Shown: positions 16,186 to 24,942, numbered from the stretch's first letter. The stretch: 44,319 nt of DNA from an uncultured Erysipelotrichaceae bacterium (GCA_944325935.1 CALVCF010000017.1:1-44319); one strand, 5' to 3'. Notes: generated by a model from the letters alone, not told the origin. Numbers and translations are program-made.

Positions 16186-17290
16186 GATTTTAGGAATCGT
16201 CAATCTTGAATCTTCAGGAGTGCATGTCGAAGGGATCGAAGACTATCGTCCGGTCTCTGCCGCCAGTTTTTTAGGACGCTATCGGGTTTTGGATTTCATG
16301 ATCTCCAATATGACCAATTCCAAGATCAACAACATTCAAGTCTATATCAAGAATCGTCCCCGTTCGACGATCGATCATATCAATGGCACTAACTACAATA
16401 TCAATACTAAAAAAGGTCATATTCAGATCCTACATGGTGAAAAGAGCTTCTCTTCGGAAGTCTATAACACTGATATTGCCAACTTCTGGGCTAACCGGGA
16501 ATTTATTGAAAATGCCGATACACCCTATGTCGTGATCGCACCCTCGCACTTTGTCTATGTTCAAGACTTCAATGTGCTTTTACAGAGTCATGTGGAAAGC
16601 GGAGCTGATATCACGATCATGTATCAAAGCGTCTTTAATGCCAAGGAAGCTTTCAATAACTGCGACACCTTAGAGTTAGGCGATGATAAATGCGTCAAAG
16701 CGATCGAAAAGAATCGCGGCAAGTATAAGAATCGCGATATCTCCTTAGAGTGCTATTGCATGTCGCGGACCCTGCTTCTCGATCTGATCGACAAGGCCCG
16801 CAAGACTTCGTCTCTTTATTGGCTCAGTGATATCATCTCTGATAACGTCGACGAACTAAAGATCCAAGCTTACCAGCACAAGGGTTATGCAGCCTGCATC
16901 AACTCGCTCAAAGCTTATTATGATGCCAACATTGAATTGAGCGACTATTACACTTTAAAGAGTCTTATCAATGATGATTGGCCGATCTTTACCAAGACTA
17001 ACGACACCTGTCCGACCTTATACAAGGAAGGCGCGAAGATTACCGGATCTTTAGTCGGTAACGGTTGCATTATTGAAGGTGAAGTTATCAACTCTGTCAT
17101 CGGCCGTGATTGCGTCATTAAAAAAGGCGCTGTAATCAAGGATAGCGTTATCTTGCCCTCCTCGCTCATCAATCGTGGGGCCAAGATCGAAAATGCGGTG
17201 ATCGATCGATATGCGATCGTCTCTCACATCAAGGAACTCAGGGGCGATAAAGATAAACCTCTTTATGTAAAGCGCAGGGATAGAATATGA
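16178..17290 (+). CDS. glgD: ADP-glucose pyrophosphorylase accessory subunit
   Basis: GlgD is a GlgC paralogue that stimulates or modulates GlgC in Gram-positive bacteria. I place the start at 16178, overlapping the glgC stop by 8 bases with AGAGGA upstream. The frame extends 25 codons further up, inside glgC, without support. The 370-residue protein keeps the fold ([19 protein letters not shown] at about 31-49 and a beta-helix C-terminus). It lacks the GGRGTRL nucleotide-binding motif, as expected for the non-catalytic subunit. It overlaps glgA by 4 bases. Confidence 0.93.
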   Translation: MDKILGIVNLESSGVHVEGIEDYRPVSAASFLGRYRVLDFMISNMTNSKINNIQVYIKNRPRSTIDHINGTNYNINTKKGHIQILHGEKSFSSEVYNTDIANFWANREFIENADTPYVVIAPSHFVYVQDFNVLLQSHVESGADITIMYQSVFNAKEAFNNCDTLELGDDKCVKAIEKNRGKYKNRDISLECYCMSRTLLLDLIDKARKTSSLYWLSDIISDNVDELKIQAYQHKGYAACINSLKAYYDANIELSDYYTLKSLINDDWPIFTKTNDTCPTLYKEGAKITGSLVGNGCIIEGEVINSVIGRDCVIKKGAVIKDSVILPSSLINRGAKIENAVIDRYAIVSHIKELRGDKDKPLYVKRRDRI

Positions 17291-18732
17291 AAAAAGTATT
17301 ATTTGTCAGTTTTGAGTCATTGCCTTTTGTAAAGACCGGGGGCTTGGCTGATGTCGTCTATGCCTTGCCTAGGGCTTTAGATAAAAGTGAATTTGAAGTA
17401 AAGGTCGTTCTTCCGCTTTTAAAAGTGATCAAAGATAAGTACTTCGATCAGATGGAATATCAAGACCATATCTATATCAACAGCGGTCTCTTGCATGAAG
17501 AAGCCAATGTCTATAGCTTGTGGATGGATGAGATCGAGTATGTCTTTATTGAGAATGATATGTACTTCTATCGCGACAGCGTTTATGGCTATCAAGATGA
17601 TGCAGCCCGTTTTGCCGTATTCTCTAATGCAGTCTTAGAGATGATGATCAAGATCGGCTATTATCCCGATATTTGTCATGAACACGATTATCATACAGCG
17701 ATCTTGCCGGCTCTTTGCAAGCTACGCTTTAATGCGATTGAAAATATTCGCCGCATCAAACATATTTTCACGATACATAACTTAGCCTACCAAGGCGTCT
17801 ACAACAAGAAAGTCCTCTTTGATCTGTTAGGCTTTGAATATCGCTATTTTGAAGACGGTTCGCTGCGCTTTAATGACGACGCAAATTTCATGAAGATCGG
17901 AATCGTCTTTGCGGATATTGTCACGACGGTCTCGCGTACCTACGCTAGCGAGATCCAGACACCGGAATTCGGCGAGAATCTCGATATCGTTTTAAGGTAT
18001 CGCCACAATGATCTCTATGGTATTGTCAACGGGATCGATACGGAAAGCTTTGATCCTGAAAAAGATGACATCTATAAGAACTTCAATGTCAGGACTTATA
18101 AAAAGGGTAAGGAAGCCAACAAACGTTCCCTGCAATATGAATTAGGTCTTGAAGATCGGCCGGATACGCTTCTAGTGGGCATGATCTCACGCCTCACTTG
18201 GCAAAAGGGCGTTGATCTTGTGATCAATTCGATCGAGCATTGGCTTGAAAGCAATGTCCAAGTGGCTATTTTAGGAACAGGCGAATCGAAGTATGAATAT
18301 CGTCTCAGGATGATGGAAGAAAATCATAAAGGAAGAGTCGTCTATTACTGCGGCTATAACGAAGGCTTGGCTCATCGCATGTATGCAGGCCTTGATATGT
18401 TACTGATGCCATCGCTGTTTGAGCCCTGCGGTATCTCGCAACTTATTGCGATGCGTTATGGAACACTGCCTTTAGTAAGGGAGACCGGCGGTTTAAAGGA
18501 CACAGTTGAACCTTTAAATGAATACACCAGAGAAGGTCGGGGCTTCAGTTTTGCGCCCTTTGATCACTTCGCGTTTAATCACGTCTTTGAATATGCCTAT
18601 GATCAATATTACAATCACCGCGATACCTGGAATGCCTTGATCCGTAATGCCATGCGCTATGATGTCAGTTTTGCCAAGTCAGCGCGCGAATATGAAGATC
18701 TATATCGAAAGATGACGGACTACAATGGATAA
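17287..18732 (+). CDS. glgA: Glycogen synthase (ADP-glucose)
   Basis: GlgA is a GT5 enzyme that transfers glucose from ADP-glucose to the growing alpha-1,4-glucan. It is 481 residues, the normal length. The ADP-glucose-binding KTGGLADV motif is at residues 16-23, HEHDYHTA-type residues lie near 137, and FTIHNLAYQG is at about 160-169. The C-terminal Rossmann domain has SRLTWQKGVD (about 301-310) and the catalytic-site loop FEPCGISQL (about 378-386). The ATG overlaps the glgD stop (ATGA), and the 3' end overlaps glgB by 8 bases. These overlaps argue for strict coexpression of the synthesis genes. Confidence 0.97.
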   Translation: MKKVLFVSFESLPFVKTGGLADVVYALPRALDKSEFEVKVVLPLLKVIKDKYFDQMEYQDHIYINSGLLHEEANVYSLWMDEIEYVFIENDMYFYRDSVYGYQDDAARFAVFSNAVLEMMIKIGYYPDICHEHDYHTAILPALCKLRFNAIENIRRIKHIFTIHNLAYQGVYNKKVLFDLLGFEYRYFEDGSLRFNDDANFMKIGIVFADIVTTVSRTYASEIQTPEFGENLDIVLRYRHNDLYGIVNGIDTESFDPEKDDIYKNFNVRTYKKGKEANKRSLQYELGLEDRPDTLLVGMISRLTWQKGVDLVINSIEHWLESNVQVAILGTGESKYEYRLRMMEENHKGRVVYYCGYNEGLAHRMYAGLDMLLMPSLFEPCGISQLIAMRYGTLPLVRETGGLKDTVEPLNEYTREGRGFSFAPFDHFAFNHVFEYAYDQYYNHRDTWNALIRNAMRYDVSFAKSAREYEDLYRKMTDYNG

Positions 18733-20557
18733 GTTTGAATTGTTTTTTAAGGGCGAAGAGCTGGAAGCGGATAAGCTTTTTTCCCCAAGAAAAACTGAAG
18801 ACGGGCTAGTTTTTACACTTTGGGCCCCCCACGCCTATAAGGTTGAACTTATAGGCTCTTTTGACAAATGGCAAAAAGGTATCGCATTAAAAAAGATCGA
18901 TTATCGCGGGATCTGGCAAGTGACAGTTAAAGATATGGAGATGGTCTATTCCTATCGCTATCGCATTTATAAGGATGATAAGACCTATCATGATAAGATC
19001 GACCCCTACGCCTACTATGGCGAAAAAAGGCCCAGCAATGCCTCGGTCATGTATGATCTTGACTGTTATAAGTGGAGCGATGATGAATATATGCAAAAAA
19101 GAAGCTTCTCTTATGACAGACCTATGAGCATTTATGAAGTGCATATCAACGGCTTTAAAAAGAAAGAGGGCGATGATCTCAATTCTTATCGCTATTTAAA
19201 AGAAACACTGATCCCCTATGTTTTAGAAAACGGCTATACGCATATCGAGCTTATGCCGATCTTCGAACATCCCTTTGACGGTTCTTGGGGATATCAGTCT
19301 ACAGGTTTCTTTTGCGCCACCTCGCGCTATGGAACTCCTTATGACTTGATGGACTTCATCAACGAGTGTCACAAAAAGGATATCGGCGTCATCTTAGATG
19401 TCGTCTATGCCCACTTTGTACCGGATGATTTTGGTTTAGCCTATTATGATTTTGCGCCTCTTTATGAATATCGGGAAGCACATCTGCAAAAATCAGAATG
19501 GGGTTCTAATTATTTTGATCTAAACTCAAATCCAGTCATCTCTTTCTTATTGTCAAGCGCCAACTTCTATTTATCGCGCTATCACTTTGATGGTCTACGC
19601 TTTGATGCTGTCTCGCATCTCATCTACCATCAGGGAAATCGCGACAAAGGCGAGAATGTGGAAGGGCTCTCTTTTATCAAGCGCATGAACTATCACTTGA
19701 AAAAATTACACCCTTCTGCTTTACTGATCGCCGAAGACAGCACGGACTTCCCCTATGTCACTAAAAAGATCGAATGGGGCGGCTTAGGTTTTGACTATAA
19801 GTGGGATCTAGGCTGGATGAATGATACCTTGCGCTATTATAAGATGGATCATGAATATCGCAAATATCACCATAATCTCATCAATTTCTCGATGGCTTAT
19901 TTCTATAACGAGAAATTTATCTTGCCTTTATCACATGATGAAGTCGTCCACTCCAAAGGTACGATCATCGATAAGATGTTTGGTACATATGAAGAAAAAT
20001 TTCACTTGTGCCGCAATCTCTTTGTCTTAATGTTTACTCATCCTGGTAAAAAACTCAATTTCATGGGTAATGAGATCGCAATGTGGCGTGAATTCGACGA
20101 GAAGAAAGACCTCGATTGGTTCTTGTTGGATTACCCGGTCCACGATGCCTTCCATCGCTTCTTCCGCGATCTCAATATGATCTATAAAAATAGTGAGGCT
20201 TTCTACCGCAACGAGTTTGATTGGCATAATTTCCGCTGGATCGATGCCGACAATGCGAAGCAATCGGTCTATTCCTATTATCGCGAAGACGACAAATACT
20301 GTTATGTAGTCGTTTTAAATATGATGCCTATCTCTTATGAAGAATTTGAGATCGGGGTACCTCATGGCGGAACCTATGTCGAGATCATGAATTCCGAAAA
20401 GGATATCTACAGCGGCTGCAATATGTGTAACTTCACGCCGATCAAAGCCAAAAGAAGAAAGAGACATCAGCAAAAATACGCGATCACTCTGCGCTTAGCA
20501 CCATTTGCCGGCATCATCTTCAAAACGAGGATCCATCGTCGTAAAGTTAAGGCTTAA
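18725..20557 (+). CDS. glgB: 1,4-alpha-glucan branching enzyme
   Basis: GlgB is a GH13 transglycosylase that makes the alpha-1,6 branches of glycogen. The protein is 610 residues, with a single N-terminal CBM48 domain (FTLWAPHAYKVELIGSFDKW at about 29-48) rather than the longer two-module form of E. coli. The family-typical WGYQSTGFF follows at about 194-202. The catalytic residues are Asp in GLRFDAVSHL (about 293), Glu in LIAEDS (about 337) and Asp in LSHDEVVHSKG (about 403). The basic C-terminal tail (KAKRRKRHQQK) is slightly unusual. It is the last gene of the operon; rpmG follows with its own promoter. Confidence 0.96.
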   Translation: MDKFELFFKGEELEADKLFSPRKTEDGLVFTLWAPHAYKVELIGSFDKWQKGIALKKIDYRGIWQVTVKDMEMVYSYRYRIYKDDKTYHDKIDPYAYYGEKRPSNASVMYDLDCYKWSDDEYMQKRSFSYDRPMSIYEVHINGFKKKEGDDLNSYRYLKETLIPYVLENGYTHIELMPIFEHPFDGSWGYQSTGFFCATSRYGTPYDLMDFINECHKKDIGVILDVVYAHFVPDDFGLAYYDFAPLYEYREAHLQKSEWGSNYFDLNSNPVISFLLSSANFYLSRYHFDGLRFDAVSHLIYHQGNRDKGENVEGLSFIKRMNYHLKKLHPSALLIAEDSTDFPYVTKKIEWGGLGFDYKWDLGWMNDTLRYYKMDHEYRKYHHNLINFSMAYFYNEKFILPLSHDEVVHSKGTIIDKMFGTYEEKFHLCRNLFVLMFTHPGKKLNFMGNEIAMWREFDEKKDLDWFLLDYPVHDAFHRFFRDLNMIYKNSEAFYRNEFDWHNFRWIDADNAKQSVYSYYREDDKYCYVVVLNMMPISYEEFEIGVPHGGTYVEIMNSEKDIYSGCNMCNFTPIKAKRRKRHQQKYAITLRLAPFAGIIFKTRIHRRKVKA

Positions 20558-20561
20558 GGCC

Positions 20562-20590
20562 TTGAATCGCTATTTTGAATATGCTAGAAT
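20562..20590 (+). promoter_or_regulatory. Sigma-A-type promoter for rpmG
   Basis: TTGAAT (20562-20567) and TAGAAT (20585-20590) have a 17-base spacer, directly after the glgB stop codon. Confidence 0.65.
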
Positions 20591-20621
20591 GTAACAGCAA
20601 TCAAATGGAGGAATGATACAA

Positions 20622-20771
20622 ATGCGTGATGATATTATCTTCAAGTGCTCAGTTTGTGGTGAAGAAAACTACATTGGCACTCGCAACAAGAAAAAACATC
20701 CCGAAAAGATGGAAATCAAGAAATATTGCCCTAGATGCAATAAGATGACCGTTCATAAGGAGAAGAAATAA
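20622..20771 (+). CDS. rpmG: 50S ribosomal protein L33
   Basis: This is a small 49-residue ribosomal protein. The sequence reads MRDDIIFKCSVCGEENYIGT, then KKYCPRCNKMTVHKE. The two CxxC pairs (Cys9/Cys12 and Cys36/Cys39) make it the zinc-binding L33 form. Genomes often carry a second, cysteine-free L33 expressed under zinc limitation, which is not in this window. GGAGGA lies about eight bases before the ATG. It has its own promoter and a strong terminator, so it is a single-gene unit next to the glycogen operon with no functional link to it. Confidence 0.95.
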   Translation: MRDDIIFKCSVCGEENYIGTRNKKKHPEKMEIKKYCPRCNKMTVHKEKK

Positions 20772-20792
20772 GCCTTGTCATAAGGCTTTTTT
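20770..20792 (+). terminator. Intrinsic terminator after rpmG
   Basis: AAGCCTT (20770-20776) pairs perfectly with AAGGCTT (20782-20788) around five bases, followed by Ts. The left arm includes the last bases of the rpmG stop codon. Confidence 0.88.
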
Positions 20793-20803
20793 CATAGCTT
20801 GGT

Positions 20804-21421
20804 ATGGAAGTAAAACGATATGTAGCAGGTCTTTTTCAAACCAACAGTTACCTTGTCATCAAGGGTGATAAGTGCCTTTTGATCGACCCAATGCTGCGCC
20901 TTGAAAAACTCGCTGCCCTATTAGAAGGAAAGGAACTTTTGGGAGTCTTATATACCCACGGTCATTTCGACCACATTCAAAAAGGGGACATGATCTATCA
21001 AAAGTATGGGGTTCCGCTATATTTAAATAAGGGCGATTTTGATCTGGTTGATCCAAATAAGTCCTTTAAGACCAACGCCATGAGCGTAGCTCGCCAGATC
21101 TTTACAGGCCATATCGCTTCGCCTTTACACGACCTCTGGGAAGGCCGGCATCAAATCGATCCTTTTGAATTTGAAATCGTTTTGACAAGAGGTCATACGA
21201 TGGGTTCGGTAGCGATCATTATGGAAGATGCGATTTTTTGCGGCGATACGCTTTTTAAGGGCAGTGTGGGAAGATGCGATCTGTATGGTGGGGATGAGCG
21301 CCTATTAAAAGATTCGCTGCGTTTTTATAAAGAGCTTGAGAAAAATTATATCTTATATCCAGGTCACGATGAGATCACTGATCTCGCCTTTGAAAAGGCC
21401 ACTAATCCCTATCTTAAATAA
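20804..21421 (+). CDS. MBL-fold metallo-hydrolase (glyoxalase II-like)
   Basis: This is a 205-residue metallo-beta-lactamase-fold hydrolase. The metal site is clear: THGHFDHI (about 53-60, the HxHxDH motif), a later His in RGHTMGS (about 128-134), Asp in FCGDTLF (about 147-153) and the C-terminal PGHDE (about 186-190). This pattern fits the YcbL/GloB-like branch, which cleaves small thioesters such as S-D-lactoylglutathione. The actual substrate is unknown, and many Bacillota lack glutathione. The start has only a poor ribosome-binding site and lies 11 bases after the rpmG terminator, so expression may depend on read-through. A strong terminator follows. Confidence 0.88.
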   Translation: MEVKRYVAGLFQTNSYLVIKGDKCLLIDPMLRLEKLAALLEGKELLGVLYTHGHFDHIQKGDMIYQKYGVPLYLNKGDFDLVDPNKSFKTNAMSVARQIFTGHIASPLHDLWEGRHQIDPFEFEIVLTRGHTMGSVAIIMEDAIFCGDTLFKGSVGRCDLYGGDERLLKDSLRFYKELEKNYILYPGHDEITDLAFEKATNPYLK

Positions 21422-21447
21422 AAAAGATGAGCTGCTCATCTTTTTTT
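21418..21447 (+). terminator. Intrinsic terminator after the MBL-fold gene
   Basis: AAAAAAGATGAG pairs perfectly with CTCATCTTTTTT around a three-base loop. It works in both directions in principle. Confidence 0.88.
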
Positions 21448-21494
21448 ATTGGGATAGATTGGACTTTGCGGCAATAAATAAGCGGAGGGTGGCT

Positions 21495-22469
21495 ATGGAA
21501 GAAAGATTAAACGCATTACTTAGGCTGGCCTTAAGACATCATGCCAGCGACATCCATTTTACAAGGCGCTATAATGATTTTCTGATCGAAATGCGGATCG
21601 GCGACAAGATCTATCCGGTCAAATCAAAAGTCGGAGATCTGAAGCTATTGCGATATTTAGAATATCTCGCCAATCTAGATATCGGTAATCTTTTAAAGCC
21701 TCAGACCGGTCAATTTGAATGGGTCGTAGAAGATCACAATCTTTCCTTGCGCTTTGCCCTGATCCACGAATTGCATATCGAAAACGGCGTCTTGCGGATC
21801 ATGGATGAACATTTAAAACTTGATGAAGATCATTTATCGATCGACAATGAACAAAATCGCTTTTTTGCGAAAATGCTCAGACAAAAGATGGGGCTCTTTA
21901 TTTGTGCCGGCCCGACTGGCTCTGGCAAGACGACTACGCTGTATACCCTTTTAAAGAAAGCGAAGACAAAGAAGATCTTTACGATCGAAGATCCTGTCGA
22001 GGTCCACTATGATGATCTCATGCAGATCAGCGTGAGCGAGGGGACGGGGATCGGCCTTGACGAAGCGATCAAACAAGTACTGCGCCATGATCCTGACATT
22101 ATCATGATCGGCGAAATTCGTGATGAAAAGACCGCTAAGATGGCGATCCGGGCGGCCAATACCGGTCATCTTGTCCTTACTTCACTGCATGCCGGGACTT
22201 CGCTTTTGGCGATCGAGCGCTTATTAGAGTTAGGGGTCGAAAAGGGCCAGCTTCGCAATGTGCTTTTGGGGATCGCCACGCAAAGGCTTGTCAAACTAAG
22301 AAACAGTACTAAGAAGATGGTAGTTTATGAGACAGTGGAAAGAGAGGTCTTGCTCAGATATCTAAATGGGGAAGATATCAAAGGCAAGTATAGCGATCTA
22401 AAGGATAATCTAGACTATGCTGCTAAAAAAGGACTTATTGAAAACGAAAGAGAAAATCTCCTATTTTAA
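21495..22469 (+). CDS. comGA: Competence pilus secretion ATPase
   Basis: ComGA is the hexameric traffic ATPase that powers assembly of the competence pseudopilus for DNA uptake. I place the start at 21495, preceded by GCGGAGGGTGG; the frame continues 53 codons upstream through the terminator, which is not credible. The 324-residue protein has the type II/IV secretion ATPase core: HHASDIHFT (about 15-23), Walker A CAGPTGSGKTTTLY (about 137-150), the Asp box FTIEDPVE (about 162-169) and Walker B IIMIGEIRD (about 203-211). The His box TGHLVLTSLHAG follows at about 222-233. It is shorter than PilB-type ATPases and lacks their zinc-binding C4 element, as in ComGA. It heads a seven-gene overlapping operon. 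Confidence 0.93.
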   Translation: MEERLNALLRLALRHHASDIHFTRRYNDFLIEMRIGDKIYPVKSKVGDLKLLRYLEYLANLDIGNLLKPQTGQFEWVVEDHNLSLRFALIHELHIENGVLRIMDEHLKLDEDHLSIDNEQNRFFAKMLRQKMGLFICAGPTGSGKTTTLYTLLKKAKTKKIFTIEDPVEVHYDDLMQISVSEGTGIGLDEAIKQVLRHDPDIIMIGEIRDEKTAKMAIRAANTGHLVLTSLHAGTSLLAIERLLELGVEKGQLRNVLLGIATQRLVKLRNSTKKMVVYETVEREVLLRYLNGEDIKGKYSDLKDNLDYAAKKGLIENERENLLF

Positions 22470-23436
22470 ACTGGTCGATCTTTTATCGTTAGACCGTCTA
22501 TTAAATAGCGGAATCGATCTTAAAAATGCCCTCTTTTTATTAAAGACCAAGCAGAATAAAAAACTTATTACAGACCTTTTGACAAAGCTCGATCGCGGTC
22601 TAGCTGTCAATGAGGTTTTCCCCGCTTATCTAAGGCCTGAACTTAGAAGCTATTATTTGGCCTTAGCACCCTACCTTGGCTTAAGAGAGGATCTTCATCT
22701 ATGTCTTCGCCTTTTTGAAGAAAAAAGAGAGCTGGCCAGGGCCGTTCAAAAAGCTTTAGCCTATCCTTTGGGCTTGCTGTTTATAAGTCTAGCGGGGGTC
22801 TATTTGTTCAATGCCTATTGTTTCGAGGCGTTGTTAGGAGCCTTTGCGGCTATGAATACCAATCTTGCTGGGCTTAATGTCTTCCGGGATGTCCTAGACA
22901 TCATGATCAGCATCATCTTTGCCTTTACTGCCTTGATCCTTCTTTTGATCCTCTATTTTACCCGTCCCAAAAGACAGGTCTTCGCCTACGTCTTTCTTCT
23001 TAAGCATTTCTCTTTCAGTGTCTTGAAGGATTATTTCACTAATGAATTCATGATTTATTTCAGAGAATGTCAGCTGCTTGGCATCAAGACTTATGATACG
23101 ATCAACATTTTGAAGCGCCTTAAAGATAAACCCCTGATCGCCCATTTGGCCAAAGAAGTCGACAAGGCCCTCTTAAAGGGCAGTGACCTTAAAGAAGCTT
23201 TGTCATTACCGATCATTGATGAGCGGCTGGTCTATTTTATTAAGATCGCCACCAATATCAAGAATGGTCAAGAGATGATCAAGTTTTATTTAGCTGATTT
23301 TAAACGCCGCTTTCGCAATTTGTGCTTGAAGGTCGCCAAGGGCTTGCAGCTTTTAGCCTACGCCCTGATCGGTCTTCTAATCATCTTTGTCTATCAGATC
23401 TTATTTATCCCCATGAGCATGTTAGGAGGATTATGA
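22417..23436 (+). CDS. comGB: Competence pilus inner-membrane platform protein
   Basis: This 339-residue protein of the type II secretion F (GspF/PilC) family forms the membrane platform that ComGA acts on. The hydrophobic helices lie at about residues 115-130, 170-188 and 310-332, with two cytoplasmic helical-bundle repeats between them, as in the family. The ATG at 22417 overlaps comGA by 53 bases. A TTG start about 20 bases further down is an alternative, since both would leave the conserved YFKLVDLLSLDRLLNSG start of the first domain intact. Sequence identity to known ComGB looks low, but position and topology are decisive. Confidence 0.88.
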   Translation: MLLKKDLLKTKEKISYFKLVDLLSLDRLLNSGIDLKNALFLLKTKQNKKLITDLLTKLDRGLAVNEVFPAYLRPELRSYYLALAPYLGLREDLHLCLRLFEEKRELARAVQKALAYPLGLLFISLAGVYLFNAYCFEALLGAFAAMNTNLAGLNVFRDVLDIMISIIFAFTALILLLILYFTRPKRQVFAYVFLLKHFSFSVLKDYFTNEFMIYFRECQLLGIKTYDTINILKRLKDKPLIAHLAKEVDKALLKGSDLKEALSLPIIDERLVYFIKIATNIKNGQEMIKFYLADFKRRFRNLCLKVAKGLQLLAYALIGLLIIFVYQILFIPMSMLGGL

Positions 23437-23735
23437 AACAAAAACTAGCCGCATTTACTTTATTAGAAATGGTCGTTGTCGTCCTTATCATTTCGATCTT
23501 ATTTCTGTTGACGATACCAAATGTCGCCAAGGTGATGGATTCAGTGGAAGGGGTTGGTTGCGAGGCCCTGACCAAGGTCGTCGATGCCGCGATCGTGGAA
23601 TTCAAGTTAGATTATGGTGAATATCCGGGCAGTGTTGAGGATCTTGTCAGTGCCGGTTATCTTACAAGTGATCAGCTAAAGTGCTCAAATGGCCAAGCTA
23701 TCAGTATTGCCGATGGCCACGCCTATGCAAACTAA
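23433..23735 (+). CDS. comGC: Major competence pseudopilin
   Basis: This 100-residue prepilin forms the shaft of the competence pilus. It starts at 23433 (ATGA overlap with comGB) with AGGAGGA upstream. The N-terminus MKQKLAAFTLLEM carries a class III prepilin signal cleaved before Phe8, with Glu at mature position 5. The usual Gly before the cut is Ala, which is also found in other ComGC-like proteins. A helix of about 20 hydrophobic residues follows (VVVVLIISILFLLTIPNV). Cys43 (GCEAL) and Cys84 (KCSNG) correspond in position to the intramolecular disulfide cysteines of Bacillus ComGC. The LDYGEYP stretch resembles that of known ComGC proteins. Confidence 0.93.
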   Translation: MKQKLAAFTLLEMVVVVLIISILFLLTIPNVAKVMDSVEGVGCEALTKVVDAAIVEFKLDYGEYPGSVEDLVSAGYLTSDQLKCSNGQAISIADGHAYAN

Positions 23736-24033
23736 AGGCTTTACTTTAGCTGAAGTACTCGTCGTCTTATTTATTATCAGTATTATGACAACACTTTCCC
23801 TAAACAAGCTCCCATCGCTCCACTTTGAAGACGATATCTTTATCAGCGAGTATCATTTATCGCTAGCCAAAGCCATGGCTCAAAAGGAAACGACCAGTGT
23901 TGCCCACCCATTAAGTCCCTATCTTTTGCGCTTTAATCAAAACGGCACGATCGATAAGGCTGCTACGATCAATGGTTATCAAAAGGAAATGATAGCTCAT
24001 TTAGGGTCGAGCTATCTTACTTATGAAGACTAG
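23725..24033 (+). CDS. comGD: ComGD-like minor pseudopilin
   Basis: This 102-residue prepilin is read from the ATG at 23725. Earlier in-frame ATGs at 23713 and 23689 would give a longer, unusual leader. The signal MQTKGFTLAEVLVVLFIIS is textbook: Gly at -1, Phe at +1, Glu at +5, then a hydrophobic helix. It overlaps comGC by 11 bases. The remainder is a small globular domain typical of minor pseudopilins that prime pilus assembly. The ComGD assignment rests on position. Confidence 0.82.
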   Translation: MQTKGFTLAEVLVVLFIISIMTTLSLNKLPSLHFEDDIFISEYHLSLAKAMAQKETTSVAHPLSPYLLRFNQNGTIDKAATINGYQKEMIAHLGSSYLTYED

Positions 24034-24232
24034 GGCCTTCTTGTTGGGGGATGGGATCGTCATTGTGGCGCTTGTCGCCATGATGGTCCTTATAACTAAC
24101 GCCGTTTCCAGAATCGTCTTAAATTATGAAAGACAAAAAGAAGAAGTCTTCAAGGATATTGCCTATTATGAAAGCTATTATGAGTTAGTGCCATGCTTGA
24201 TCATAGAAGAAGATTCAGCGGATTCTTACTAA
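24023..24232 (+). CDS. Minor pseudopilin-like protein (ComGE position)
   Basis: This very short protein of 69 residues overlaps comGD by 11 bases and the next gene by 40. Its N-terminus reads MKTRAFLLGDGIVIVALVAM: a short basic leader, Ala-Phe junction and hydrophobic helix. The residue at mature position 5 is Asp rather than Glu if cleaved before Phe6. The soluble part is only about 40 residues. It occupies the ComGE slot and is probably a minor pseudopilin. The sequence alone would not identify it. Confidence 0.65.
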   Translation: MKTRAFLLGDGIVIVALVAMMVLITNAVSRIVLNYERQKEEVFKDIAYYESYYELVPCLIIEEDSADSY

Positions 24233-24591
24233 AGGATATGCTGGTGCTCTTGTTTATCGCGCTTTTGATGTTGCCGCTGGCCTCTAAAAGTCTAGAGATC
24301 TTAGCTTCTTTTAAAAGGCAGGATAGCTCGATCGGCGATCTTCTATCTTTAGAGAAATTGAAAAGGGAGCTGATCATAGCTGATGAGCTGGATCTTGGCT
24401 TACATGAATTGAGCTTTAAAAAGGGAGAAGATACATGGCGCTTGATCTATCAAGACAAGCGTTTATATCTCACTCCTGGTTATCAGCTCTTTTTAGACGA
24501 TGTCGATGATCTCAGGTTTAGTGTGGAGAATGGAAGGATCTATGTTGAATACTACAAGGATGAAAAATACGAGAAGCACCTATTGCGTTAA
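24193..24591 (+). CDS. ComGF-like minor pseudopilin
   Basis: This 132-residue protein starts at the ATG at 24193, inside the previous gene. The next in-frame ATG (24238) would cut into the hydrophobic helix, so the upstream start is preferred. The N-terminus MLDHRRRFSGFLLKDMLVLL has a basic leader, a Gly-Phe junction and a following helix, with Asp at mature position 5. The C-terminal domain (for example DDVDDLRFSVENGRIYVEY near residues 102-120) resembles ComGF, where a similar strand pattern occurs. It is followed by an overlapping ComGG-like gene. Confidence 0.75.
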   Translation: MLDHRRRFSGFLLKDMLVLLFIALLMLPLASKSLEILASFKRQDSSIGDLLSLEKLKRELIIADELDLGLHELSFKKGEDTWRLIYQDKRLYLTPGYQLFLDDVDDLRFSVENGRIYVEYYKDEKYEKHLLR

Positions 24592-24913
24592 TGCCTTTGT
24601 CTCCTCCGCCTTTTTACTGATCTTCTTAGTTGTGATAGCCTTAGCGATCAGTCTGGCGAAGATCATGCGCAATGATCTTGAAAGTCTGCTCTATTTAAAA
24701 AAGATCAAGCTCGATACCATTAAAGAGCGATTAATTATTGATACATTTACCTGCAACCTCTTTAATGGTCATGATAAAGATTTTAGCGTAGCTGATCTTG
24801 AGGTAGAAGTTTATCAAACAGATGAGGGCTATCGTTTACTTTGTGATGATCTTGATCTCTATTTGGACCTCGAGGATAATACAGTCAAAGATTATACCCA
24901 CGGCCCAAATTAA
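24560..24913 (+). CDS. ComGG-like minor pseudopilin
   Basis: This 117-residue protein starts at 24560, overlapping the previous gene by 32 bases, with AAGG just upstream. An N-terminal hydrophobic helix (FVSSAFLLIFLVVIALAISL at about 13-32) is followed by a small acidic domain rich in Asp and Leu. No clear prepilin peptidase site is visible, as in ComGG of other species, where the protein is poorly conserved. The call rests mainly on its place as last gene of the comG cluster and its topology. Confidence 0.68.
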   Translation: MKNTRSTYCVNAFVSSAFLLIFLVVIALAISLAKIMRNDLESLLYLKKIKLDTIKERLIIDTFTCNLFNGHDKDFSVADLEVEVYQTDEGYRLLCDDLDLYLDLEDNTVKDYTHGPN

Positions 24914-24936
24914 ACTTCTTTAAAATCGCTGTATTT

Positions 24937-24942
24937 TATAAT
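24937..24942 (+). promoter_or_regulatory. -10 element of the efp promoter
   Basis: Perfect TATAAT, 33 bases before the efp start. The best -35 candidate nearby is weak (TTCTTT at 24916-24921, 15-base spacing). Confidence 0.45.

Noticed and set aside
21336-21494. N-terminal extension of ComGA
   Set aside because: It would overlap the MBL-fold gene and cross a strong terminator; the ATG at 21495 has a good ribosome-binding site and fits the family start.
23689-23724. Earlier ATG starts for the ComGD-like pseudopilin
   Set aside because: They would add up to 12 residues with no basic leader logic; MQTKGFTLAE from 23725 is a standard prepilin signal.
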